A stretch of 64,000 nucleotides of DNA from Bradyrhizobium elkanii USDA 76 (GTDB lineage Bacteria > Pseudomonadota > Alphaproteobacteria > Rhizobiales > Xanthobacteraceae): assembly GCF_023278185.1 (NCBI RefSeq), contig NZ_CP066356.1, forward strand, positions 9,051,475 to 9,115,474. Direction: 5' to 3'. A program made the translations under genes and the position numbers. The notes under the pieces are model-generated. The model ran no database searches and was not told where the DNA came from. It saw only the letters and a program-made list of their open reading frames with translations. Positions 54,860 to 64,000 of the stretch are shown here, piece by piece. Within the stretch, counting starts at the first letter, position 1. Every line of letters starts with the position of its first letter.

Positions 54860-54981
54860 CGTCGTCCTGGCGAAGGCCAGGACCCATTACCCCCACCGTT
54901 TATCATTGCGCGAAGCGGGGCCACGATCCCTTCCTCGACAAAGCCCTGTGGTTATGGGTCCTGGCCTTCGCCAGGACGACG
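54860..54981. repeat. Inverted repeat (GTCGTCCTGGCGAAGGCC family)
   Basis: CGTCGTCCTGGCGAAGGCCAGG and CCTGGCCTTCGCCAGGACGACG arms lie in the 356-base gap between the diguanylate cyclase and leuS. The rest of the gap (54982-55149) shows only the leuS leader, with no clear Shine-Dalgarno sequence and no T-box-like fold that I can make out. Confidence 0.8.
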
Positions 54982-55149
54982 AGGAGGCTGCAGACGGCGC
55001 CCCTGCGACAGCGGCAGGGCGGCTACGCGACGGGATGGGGCGTTTGCAGGCCCCAAGCCGTTGACCGCGCAGGCGCTTTTGTGGCCTAGTCCGCCGTCCC
55101 CGGATGGGACCCGAAAATCACCAAAGCCACCCAAAATCCTTGCGATTTC

Positions 55150-57801
55150 ATGACCGCCGAACGCTATAACGCCCGTGAATCCGAACCCCGCTGGCAGCGC
55201 CTGTGGGACGAAAAGGCGATCTTCGCCTCCAAGAACGACGATCCGCGGCCGAAATACTACGTGCTCGAGATGTTCCCCTACCCGTCGGGGCGCATCCATA
55301 TCGGTCATGTCCGCAACTACACGCTCGGCGACGTGCTGGCGCGCTTCATGCGCGCCAGGGGCTACAACGTGCTGCACCCGATGGGCTGGGACGCGTTCGG
55401 CCTGCCGGCGGAGAATGCCGCGATCGAGCGCAAGGTGGCGCCGAAGGCCTGGACCTACGACAACATCGCCGCGATGAAGAAGCAGCTGCGGTCGATCGGG
55501 CTGTCGCTCGACTGGAGCAGAGAATTCGCGACCTGCGACCCCAGCTACTACAAGCATCAGCAGAAGATGTTTCTGGACATGCTGCGCGCCGGCCTCGCCG
55601 AGCGCGAGAAGCGCAAGCTGAACTGGGATCCGGTCGACATGACCGTGCTCGCCAACGAGCAGGTGATCGACGGCCGCGGCTGGCGCTCGGGCGCCGTCGT
55701 CGAGCAGCGCGAAATGAGCCAGTGGGTCTTCAAGATCACGAAGTATTCGCAGGAGCTCCTGGAAGCGCTGGATGGTCTCGACCGCTGGCCCGACAAGGTG
55801 CGGCTGATGCAGCGCAACTGGATCGGCCGCTCCGAAGGCCTGTTGATCCGTTTCGCGCTGGATGCGGCGACCACGCCGGCCGGCGAGAGCGAGCTGAAGA
55901 TCTTCACCACGCGGCCGGACACGCTGTTCGGCGCCAAGTTCATGGCGATCTCGGCGGACCATCCGCTGGCGGTCGCCGCCGCCGCGAAGAACCCGAAGCT
56001 CGCGGAGTTCATCGCCGACATCAAGAAGATCGGCACCGCGCAGTCGATCATCGACACCGCCGAGAAGCAGGGTTTCGACACCGGCATCAAGGCGGTGCAT
56101 CCGTTCGATCCGAACTGGAAGCTGCCGGTCTATGTCGCGAACTTCGTGCTGATGGAATACGGCACCGGCGCGATCTTCGGCTGCCCGGCGCACGACCAGC
56201 GCGACCTCGACTTCGTCAACAAGTACAATCTCGGCAACACGCCGGTGGTCTGCCCCGAGGGCCAGGACCCGAAGACGTTCGTCATCACCGACGTCGCCTA
56301 TGACGGCGACGGCCGCATGATCAATTCGCGCTTCCTCGACGGCATGACGATCGAAGCAGCCAAGGAAGAGGTTGCCAAGCGGCTGGAAAGCGAAGTCCGC
56401 GGCAATGCGCCGGTCGGCGAGCGGCAGGTGAATTTCCGCCTGCGCGACTGGGGCATTTCGCGCCAGCGCTATTGGGGCTGCCCGATCCCGGTGATCCATT
56501 GTCCGACGTGCGACGTGGTGCCGGTGCCCGACGACCAGCTGCCGGTGACGCTGCCGGAGGATGTCAGCTTCGACAAGCCGGGCAACGCGCTCGACCATCA
56601 TCCGACCTGGAAGCATGTGACTTGCCCCAAGTGCGGCGGCAAGGCCGTGCGCGAGACCGACACGATGGACACCTTCGTGGACTCGTCCTGGTACTTCGCG
56701 CGCTTTACCGACCCGTGGAACGAGACCGCGCCGACCACACCCGCGGTCGCCAACCGGATGATGCCGGTCGACCAGTATATCGGCGGCGTCGAGCACGCGA
56801 TCCTGCATCTGCTCTACAGCCGCTTCTTCACCCGCGCGATGAAGGCCACCGGCCACATCGACATGAGCGAGCCGTTCGCCGGCATGTTCACCCAGGGCAT
56901 GGTGGTGCACGAGACCTACCAGACGGCCGATGGCAGCTGGGTCACGCCGGCCGAGGTGAAGATCGAGGTCGGCGGCAACGGCCGCCGCGCGGTGCTGATG
57001 GCGACCGGCGAGGACGTCGCGATCGGCCCGATCGAGAAGATGTCGAAGTCGAAGAAGAACACCGTCGACCCCGACGACATCATCGCGAGCTACGGTGCCG
57101 ACGTCGCGCGCTGGTTCATGCTGTCGGATTCGCCGCCGGACCGCGACGTGATCTGGAGCGACGAGCGCGTGCAGGGCGCCTCGCGCTTCGTGCAGCGGCT
57201 GTGGCGGCTGGTGAACGAATCGGCCGAGATCGCCAAGACTGCCGACACTAAGACGGCGCCGGCGGTTCGGCCGGCGACGTTCGGGCCCGACGCATTGGCG
57301 CTGCGCAAGGCGGCCCATGGCGCGCTCGACAAGGTGTCGTCCGGCATCGAGCGGCTGCACTTCAACGTGTGTCTCGCCCATATCCGCGAATTCGCCAATG
57401 CACTGTCCGAGGTGCTGGCGAAAGGCGACAAGCCGGCGTCGGACCTCGCTCCAGATGTTTCTTGGGCGGTCAAGGAGGCCGCGACCATCCTGGTGCAGCT
57501 GTTCTCGCCGATGATGCCGCATCTGGCCGAGGAGTGCTGGGTGGTTCTGGGCCAGACCGGGCTGGTTTCCGAGGCCGATTGGCCACAAATCGAGCGCGAT
57601 TTGCTGGTCGAGGACAGCGTGACCCTGGTCGTCCAGGTCAACGGTAAAAAACGAGGTGATGTTACCGTGCCACGGGCGGCGCAAAATGCGGATATAGAGG
57701 CTGCCGTTTTGGCGCTCGATGCGGTAAAAGCCGCCTTGGGCGGCAAACCCGTCCGCAAGGTGATCGTGGTGCCCATGAGGATCGTCAATGTTGTCGGCTA
57801 G
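55150..57801 (+). CDS. leuS: Leucyl-tRNA synthetase
   Basis: 883-residue class I synthetase that charges tRNA-Leu. HIGH is at residues 50-53 in [15 protein letters not shown], and KMSKS at 630-634. The CP1 editing domain lies between about 225 and 420 ([12 protein letters not shown]). A zinc-type insert is visible at CPTCDVVP and CPKCGGK. The C-terminal domain ends normally. The lptE gene begins 14 bases before its stop codon, showing translational linkage. Confidence 0.98.
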   Translation: MTAERYNARESEPRWQRLWDEKAIFASKNDDPRPKYYVLEMFPYPSGRIHIGHVRNYTLGDVLARFMRARGYNVLHPMGWDAFGLPAENAAIERKVAPKAWTYDNIAAMKKQLRSIGLSLDWSREFATCDPSYYKHQQKMFLDMLRAGLAEREKRKLNWDPVDMTVLANEQVIDGRGWRSGAVVEQREMSQWVFKITKYSQELLEALDGLDRWPDKVRLMQRNWIGRSEGLLIRFALDAATTPAGESELKIFTTRPDTLFGAKFMAISADHPLAVAAAAKNPKLAEFIADIKKIGTAQSIIDTAEKQGFDTGIKAVHPFDPNWKLPVYVANFVLMEYGTGAIFGCPAHDQRDLDFVNKYNLGNTPVVCPEGQDPKTFVITDVAYDGDGRMINSRFLDGMTIEAAKEEVAKRLESEVRGNAPVGERQVNFRLRDWGISRQRYWGCPIPVIHCPTCDVVPVPDDQLPVTLPEDVSFDKPGNALDHHPTWKHVTCPKCGGKAVRETDTMDTFVDSSWYFARFTDPWNETAPTTPAVANRMMPVDQYIGGVEHAILHLLYSRFFTRAMKATGHIDMSEPFAGMFTQGMVVHETYQTADGSWVTPAEVKIEVGGNGRRAVLMATGEDVAIGPIEKMSKSKKNTVDPDDIIASYGADVARWFMLSDSPPDRDVIWSDERVQGASRFVQRLWRLVNESAEIAKTADTKTAPAVRPATFGPDALALRKAAHGALDKVSSGIERLHFNVCLAHIREFANALSEVLAKGDKPASDLAPDVSWAVKEAATILVQLFSPMMPHLAEECWVVLGQTGLVSEADWPQIERDLLVEDSVTLVVQVNGKKRGDVTVPRAAQNADIEAAVLALDAVKAALGGKPVRKVIVVPMRIVNVVG

Positions 57802-58345
57802 GATCAGGATCGCCGCCCGGCTCGTGGCCGTGGCCTCCTTGGCCGCGCTGACGGCCGGATGCTTCCAGCCGATGTATGCCGAGCGCACCCTCGACGGCCA
57901 GTCGTCCGCCCTGCGCGAGAAGCTGATGGGCGTCGAGGTTCCGCCGGTCGACAAGCCGAACGCCTCGCGCGAGGCCCGGGTCGGCGTCGAGGTCCGCAAC
58001 GCCCTCGCCTTCAAGCTCTACGGCACCGCCACCGGCGCACCGCCGACGCATCGGCTGGTGCTGCGGTTCACCACCAGCCGCTCCTCGCTGATGATCGACC
58101 AGGCCACCGCGCTGCCGACCAGCGAGAATTACGGCATCGACGCCCAGTTCAACCTGATCGAGATCGCGTCGAACAAGTCGGTGATGACCGGCACCACGTT
58201 CTCGCGCGTGTCCTACGACATGCCCGGCTCCTACCAGCGTTTCGCCCGCGCCCGCGCCTTCCGCGACGCCGAGGACCGCGCCGCGCAGGAGATCGCCGAC
58301 AACATCCAGACCCGGCTCGCCTCCTTCTTCTCCACCGGAACCTGA
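57788..58345 (+). CDS. lptE: LPS-assembly lipoprotein LptE
   Basis: 185-residue outer-membrane lipoprotein that plugs the LptD barrel for lipopolysaccharide export. The lipobox is LTAGC with Cys24, then [11 protein letters not shown], the usual start of the mature alphaproteobacterial LptE. The middle [13 protein letters not shown] and the C-terminal [17 protein letters not shown] fit the family. It overlaps leuS by 14 bases in another frame, with GAGGA as ribosome site, and holA follows, the conserved leuS-lptE-holA order. Confidence 0.92.
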   Translation: MLSARIRIAARLVAVASLAALTAGCFQPMYAERTLDGQSSALREKLMGVEVPPVDKPNASREARVGVEVRNALAFKLYGTATGAPPTHRLVLRFTTSRSSLMIDQATALPTSENYGIDAQFNLIEIASNKSVMTGTTFSRVSYDMPGSYQRFARARAFRDAEDRAAQEIADNIQTRLASFFSTGT

Positions 58346-58353
58346 TCGCCGCA

Positions 58354-59385
58354 TTGGTCGCGCTTCGCGGAAAAGAGATCGACAGCTTCCTCGCCCGGCC
58401 TGACGCGGGCCGTCCGATCATCCTGCTGTACGGCCCGGACTTAGGCCTGGTGCGCGAGCGCGCCGATGCGCTGATGGCCTCCGCGGTCGACGATCCCAAC
58501 GACCCATTCTCGCTGGTGCGGCTCGATGGCGACGAGCTCGCCGCCGAACCGTCGCGGCTGGTTGATGAAGCCATGACGGTGCCGCTGTTCGGCGGCCGCC
58601 GCGCCATCCGCGTCCGCGCCGGCTCGCGCAACTTCTCAAGCGGCGTCGAGACGCTGACCGAGACCACCGCGCTCAGGGATTGCCGCATCGTGATCGAGGC
58701 CGGCGAGCTCAGGCCGGAATCGCCGCTGCGCAAGATCTGCGAGCGCGCCAAGAATGCGGTGGCGATCGGCTGCTATCCCGACACCGAGCGCGACCTGACC
58801 AAGCTGATCGAGGACGAGCTGCGCGTATCGAATCTGCGGCTCGCGCAGGATGCGCGCGCGGTGCTGATGTCGCTGCTCGGCGGCGACCGCATGGCCTCGC
58901 GCAACGAGCTGCGCAAGCTTGCGCTGTTCGCGCACGGCAAGGGCGAGATCACGCTCGAGGACGTCATGACCGTGGTGTCCGACGCCTCCGAGCTGAAGCT
59001 CGACCCGATCGTCGACGGCGCTTTCGCCGGCAACGCCGCGCTGGTCGAGAGCGAGTTCACGAAAGCAATGGTCGCCGGCACCTATCCCGGCGTGATCATC
59101 TCGGCCGCGCAGCGCCAGGCGGCATGGCTGCACAAATCGGCGCTGGCGATCGCGGACGGCACGCCGGCGTCAGCCGTGCTCGACGGCGGATTTCCGCGGC
59201 TGCACTTCTCACGCAAACCCGCGGTCGAGATCGCGCTGCGCAATTTCACACCGCCTAGGCTGGTGAACGTGATCGATCAGCTCGCCACCGCGGCGCTGGA
59301 CATGCGCAAGCAGGCCTCGCTCGCCGCCGTGATCGCGCAGCGCGCGCTGCTCTCGATCGCGGCGAACGCAAAGCGGCGGGGGTGA
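58354..59385 (+). CDS. holA: DNA polymerase III subunit delta
   Basis: 343 residues forming the clamp-loader delta subunit. GRPIILLYGPDLGLVRERADAL is the N-terminal ATPase-like fold (no Walker A, as usual), and LRKLALFAHGKGEITLEDVMTVV and the C-terminal collar helices follow. The start is probably the TTG at 58354 (reading MVALRGKEIDSF), based on the usual N-terminus in this group. No ATG lies in the right place, and lptE ends nine bases before. Confidence 0.93.
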   Translation: MVALRGKEIDSFLARPDAGRPIILLYGPDLGLVRERADALMASAVDDPNDPFSLVRLDGDELAAEPSRLVDEAMTVPLFGGRRAIRVRAGSRNFSSGVETLTETTALRDCRIVIEAGELRPESPLRKICERAKNAVAIGCYPDTERDLTKLIEDELRVSNLRLAQDARAVLMSLLGGDRMASRNELRKLALFAHGKGEITLEDVMTVVSDASELKLDPIVDGAFAGNAALVESEFTKAMVAGTYPGVIISAAQRQAAWLHKSALAIADGTPASAVLDGGFPRLHFSRKPAVEIALRNFTPPRLVNVIDQLATAALDMRKQASLAAVIAQRALLSIAANAKRRG

Positions 59386-59400
59386 CCCCGGCCGAAACCG

Positions 59401-60291
59401 CTAACCACCCTCCAGCCGCCGCACCACCTCGTCGAGCTGCTCGAGGTTGCGGTAGCTGATCTGGACGGTGCCGCCGGGATCGCGATGGCTGACGGTGACG
59501 GCAAGGCCGAGCGCATCGCTGACGCGCTTCTCCAGCGCCAGGGTGTCGGCATCCTTGTCCACCTTGGCCGCGCTGCCACTGCGCGCCTTCTGCGGCTTGC
59601 GCTCCGGCACGCCCTCCTCATGCGCCAGCGCCTCGGCCTGGCGGACGTTGAGGCCTTCGGCGACGATCCGCTTCGCAGCAGTGAGCGGATCCGGCACGCC
59701 GATCAGCGCGCGAGCGTGGCCGGCGGAGAGATCGCCCTTCGAGATCAGCGCCTGCACCTCGGCCGGCAGCTTGGTCAGCCGCATCATGTTGGCGACATGG
59801 CTGCGGCTCTTGCCGACGATCTTGGCGATGTCTTCCTGGCTGCGTTTGAACTCGTCGGCGAGCGCGTGATAGCCCTGCGCCTCTTCCATCGCATTGAGGT
59901 CTTCGCGCTGGACATTCTCGATGATCATGATCTCGAGCGCGTCGGAATCGGAGACCTCGACCGGCACGATCGGCACTTCGTGCAGGCCGGCGAGTTGCGA
60001 GGCGCGCCAGCGGCGCTCGCCGGCGATGATCTCGTAGCGGTCCTGCGCGCCCTTGATCGCGCGCACCACGATCGGCTGGATCACGCCGCGCTGCCTGATC
60101 GAATCGGCGAGCTCGCCGAGCTCGGTATCGGCGAAGGTGCGCCGCGGGTTGCGCGGGTTGGCCTTGAGGAATTCGATCGGTACCTTGCGCTGGTTGCGCG
60201 GCCGCTCCACATGCGCGGCCGCCTCGCCGCCGACATCTCCGATCAGGCTTGCCAGCCCGCGCCCCAGTCGCGAACGCGCTTCATCGGCCAT
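59401..60291 (-). CDS. parB: Chromosome-partitioning protein ParB
   Basis: 296-residue CTP-dependent clamp that loads at parS and spreads on DNA. The N-terminal LGRGLASLIGD leads to the CTPase segment with GERRWRA (ERRWRA motif) and ENVQREDLNAMEEA. The helix-turn-helix is in DIAKIVGKSRSHVANMMRL. The C-terminal dimerisation domain ends the protein. The start at 60291 follows GGGAG; a frame reaching 60369 exists but begins with unlikely sequence. It is downstream of parA, and both face away from mnmG. Confidence 0.96.
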   Translation of the reverse strand: MADEARSRLGRGLASLIGDVGGEAAAHVERPRNQRKVPIEFLKANPRNPRRTFADTELGELADSIRQRGVIQPIVVRAIKGAQDRYEIIAGERRWRASQLAGLHEVPIVPVEVSDSDALEIMIIENVQREDLNAMEEAQGYHALADEFKRSQEDIAKIVGKSRSHVANMMRLTKLPAEVQALISKGDLSAGHARALIGVPDPLTAAKRIVAEGLNVRQAEALAHEEGVPERKPQKARSGSAAKVDKDADTLALEKRVSDALGLAVTVSHRDPGGTVQISYRNLEQLDEVVRRLEGG

Positions 60292-60432
60292 TGTTGCGAG
60301 CTCCCTTGAATTCACACGCAGTACTCCAGACTTGAATTTCAGAATCACAGGATGGGCCGCGCGCGGCAAAACCCATCGCTCTCGTTGCGTGCCAGGACGG
60401 AGTTCGCTTCGCGGCGCCCATCCTGCGCATCG

Positions 60433-61284
60433 TCAAAGGGTGCGCAGCTCGCGCTCGCGCTGGATCACTTCGGTGGCGAGCTTGAGATACGCATCGCTGC
60501 CGGCGCATTTGAGGTCGTAGACCAGGACCGGCTTGCCGTAGGACGGCGCCTCGGAGATGCGCACGTTGCGCGGGATCATGGTGTCGTAGACCTTGTCGCC
60601 CATGAACTGGCGCACGTCGGCAACCACCTGGTTGGAGAGGTTGTTGCGCGAGTCGAACATGGTCAGCACGATGCCGTGGATCGACAGGTTCGGATTGAGC
60701 GTCGAGCGCACCTGCTCCACGGTCTGCAGCAATTGCGACAGACCTTCGAGCGCGAAGAACTCGCATTGCAGCGGCACCAGGATCGCGTCCGACGCCGCCA
60801 TCGCGTTCACCGTGAGCAAATTGAGCGAGGGCGGGCAGTCGATCAATACATAGGTGTAGTCGGCTTCCGGCGAGACGTTGTTGTTCAATCCTGCGATCGC
60901 ATCGCGCAGCCGGAACGCGCGGCCCGGCGTGGTGCCGAGCTCGAGCTCGAGACCGGAGAGATCCATGGTGGAAGCGGCGATATGCAGCCGCGGCACTGCG
61001 GTCGCGACCACGGCATCGCGCAGCGGCGCCTCGCCGATCAGCACGTCATAGGTCGAGCAGCTGCGGTTGCGGCGATCGATGCCGAGGCCGGTCGAGGCGT
61101 TGCCCTGCGGATCGAGATCGACGATCAGGACGCGCTCGCCAATCGCAGCGAGTGCGGTGCCAAGATTGATCGCTGTGGTGGTCTTGCCGACACCGCCCTT
61201 CTGGTTGGCGAGCGACAGGATACGCGGATGGCCAGGCGGCTGGGACGCCTTATCCTCTTGATAAACCTCGTCCATCACAGTCAT
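60433..61284 (-). CDS. parA: Chromosome-partitioning ATPase ParA
   Basis: 283-residue deviant-Walker ATPase that makes the gradient along which ParB-parS moves. The deviant Walker A box KGGVGKTT lies at residues 29-36, with Walker A' IVDLDPQGNA and Walker B VLIDCPPS. A start at the second Met (61275) is possible. It lies 31 bases downstream of rsmG and 141 bases upstream of the parB start, in the classic mnmG-rsmG-parA-parB order. Confidence 0.97.
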   Translation of the reverse strand: MTVMDEVYQEDKASQPPGHPRILSLANQKGGVGKTTTAINLGTALAAIGERVLIVDLDPQGNASTGLGIDRRNRSCSTYDVLIGEAPLRDAVVATAVPRLHIAASTMDLSGLELELGTTPGRAFRLRDAIAGLNNNVSPEADYTYVLIDCPPSLNLLTVNAMAASDAILVPLQCEFFALEGLSQLLQTVEQVRSTLNPNLSIHGIVLTMFDSRNNLSNQVVADVRQFMGDKVYDTMIPRNVRISEAPSYGKPVLVYDLKCAGSDAYLKLATEVIQRERELRTL

Positions 61285-61315
61285 ACCAAAATACCATTTG
61301 CTCTCGCGGAGTCCC

Positions 61316-61981
61316 CTAGCGCCGCTCGATTGACCCGAGTTCGACGATCCAGCCCTGTCCGCCGGTCAGGCTGGCGTGTAGCTTTAGCTCAATAATCCAA
61401 TATTTAGTGGCCTCGGTCAATTCGGCCTCTACATCTTGACCCTTCAAAAACAGCGCCTTGGCGCCGTTTTTGACCCACGGCTCCGCAAAGCCGATGAGTT
61501 GATGTAACGGAGCCAGCGCCCGCGCGGTGACGCAATCGATTGGCCCCGGGATTCTATCCACAGTATCCCCGATATCAGCCAGATGCACCGTCCCCGGCGA
61601 CGCCGTCACCCGTATCGCCTCGCGCAAGAATGCCGCCTTCTTGGCGATTCGCTCAACCAAATGAATCGACGCCCCCGGGGTCTCGGCCAGCGCGCAGGCC
61701 AGCACGACGCCGGGAAAGCCGCCGCCGCTGCCGAGGTCGACCCAGGACTTCGCCGTCGGCGCCAGGCTCAGAAGCTGCAGCGAATCGGAGACGTGGCGGG
61801 TCCAGAGGGCGGGCAGCGTCGATGGCGCGACGAGATTGGTCTTGGCCTGCCACGCCAGGAGGAGGGCGATGTAGCGATCGAGCCGCGCCTCTGTTTCACG
61901 TGAAACAGGTGTCAGCGCGAGCGCCGCGGCCTTGTCCTTGGCGGAGACGCTGAGTTCGGCGGGTTGCGAATTGGAAGCCAT
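61316..61981 (-). CDS. rsmG: 16S rRNA (guanine-N7) methyltransferase RsmG
   Basis: 221-residue SAM-dependent enzyme for m7G527 of 16S rRNA. The SAM motif is SWVDLGSGGGFPGVVLA. The upstream SRETEARLDRYIALLLAWQAKTNLVA and the central VERIAKKAAFLREAIR are typical. The residues VSRET are encoded by a parS site, so the coding and partition signals overlap. The start at 61981 is chosen over the longer frame, which runs into repeat sequence. Confidence 0.95.
   Translation of the reverse strand: MASNSQPAELSVSAKDKAAALALTPVSRETEARLDRYIALLLAWQAKTNLVAPSTLPALWTRHVSDSLQLLSLAPTAKSWVDLGSGGGFPGVVLACALAETPGASIHLVERIAKKAAFLREAIRVTASPGTVHLADIGDTVDRIPGPIDCVTARALAPLHQLIGFAEPWVKNGAKALFLKGQDVEAELTEATKYWIIELKLHASLTGGQGWIVELGSIERR
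61892..61907. other. parS: parS centromere site within rsmG
   Basis: A perfect 16-bp palindrome, TGTTTCACGTGAAACA, identical to the consensus ParB-binding site. It lies inside the N-terminal part of rsmG, about 1.6 kb from parB. Confidence 0.95.
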
Positions 61982-62010
61982 TCTCTGGAATGCCGATCGA
62001 GCTCGCCGTT

Positions 62011-62082
62011 GCGAGCGAAGCGAAGCAATCCATGGTGCCACCTGAGGAAGCGATGGATTGCTTCGTCGCTTCCGCTGCTCGC
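62011..62082. repeat. Inverted repeat in the mnmG-rsmG gap
   Basis: GCGAAGCGAAGCAATCCAT and ATGGATTGCTTCGTCGC arms, a dispersed palindromic element between the two genes and next to the second parS. Confidence 0.75.
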
Positions 62083-62101
62083 TACGACCGAGCCGCCTCT
62101 C

Positions 62102-62115
62102 GTTTCACGTGAAAC
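62102..62115. other. parS: Second parS site, between mnmG and rsmG
   Basis: GTTTCACGTGAAAC, the 14-bp parS core, with the outermost T/A pair replaced by C/G (CGTTTCACGTGAAACG). It ends one base before the stop of mnmG, about 210 bases from the first site. Confidence 0.9.
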
Positions 62116-62116
62116 G

Positions 62117-64000
<1,884 letters not shown>

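Noticed and set aside
54982..55149. Leader of leuS considered for a T-box or leader-peptide attenuator
   Set aside because: No T-box motif, no run of Leu codons and no terminator/antiterminator pair could be seen. T-boxes are also not expected in alphaproteobacteria.
57859..58353. The holA reading frame stays open back to an ATG at 57859
   Set aside because: That stretch is antisense-free but overlaps the whole of lptE in another frame and has Arg-rich sequence unlike any delta subunit. The conserved N-terminus begins at the TTG near 58354.

Overview
The window looks like an origin-proximal piece of a Bradyrhizobium-type alphaproteobacterial chromosome (Nitrobacteraceae/Rhizobiales). Supporting signs are the high GC content, the mnmG-rsmG-parA-parB arrangement with two parS sites at the right edge, the aminotransferase-ftsK-lolA-xthA run, DUF2865 and other rhizobial-type proteins, and many short palindromic intergenic elements. 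Assignment to genus is inference from gene content, not from a search.

Layout. 1-16 kb holds housekeeping and metabolic genes in small units: the 3' part of purH, two MFS carriers, a periplasmic gamma-glutamyltransferase, an SDR, a GST, a GIY-YIG protein behind a well-formed promoter with paired palindromes, DUF2239, a MATE exporter, a kappa-GST-like isomerase, a ketopantoate reductase family member, and a periplasmic sorbosone-type dehydrogenase with a diheme cytochrome c. 16-28 kb has tRNA-Gly(GCC) with its own terminator, a CnoX-like thioredoxin-TPR protein next to a LON-domain protein, a PepSY/cytochrome b561 pair, a large MHYT-PAS-GGDEF-EAL protein, a TetR-controlled acyl-CoA operon, Trm112, a UbiH-type hydroxylase, TesB and a GYF_2 membrane protein.

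28.5-42.3 kb is the most interesting part. Two complete glnK-amtB operons stand about 10 kb apart. Between them lie an ArsR-SRPBCC-ClpP-paralogue operon (+ strand) and a tightly packed six-gene operon on the - strand (39601 to 31851): carrier protein, acyl-CoA-dehydrogenase-like flavoprotein, amino acid:[carrier protein] ligase (a truncated class II synthetase homologue), DUF1839, a cytosolic GH2 beta-mannosidase-like enzyme, and a tandem alpha/beta-hydrolase whose predicted nucleophiles are Arg (dead) and Cys. I propose this is a pathway that loads an amino acid on a carrier protein, modifies it, and transfers it to a glycoside or other amine/hydroxyl acceptor. DUF1839 is read here as a BtrH-like papain-fold acyltransferase. 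The 683-base region between this operon and the second glnK carries a sigma-54-like promoter, NtrC-like sites and perfect palindromes.

42-64 kb returns to core genes: GFA and Nudix proteins, aminotransferase-ftsK-lolA-xthA, a cNMP-binding protein, an OmpR-type regulator, an L,D-transpeptidase, a hydratase, YggS, a diguanylate cyclase, leuS-lptE-holA, and the chromosome-partitioning block parB-parA-rsmG-mnmG. Throughout, intergenic spaces carry inverted repeats of several families, many placed as likely transcript ends. No CRISPR array, prophage or intact insertion sequence was seen.
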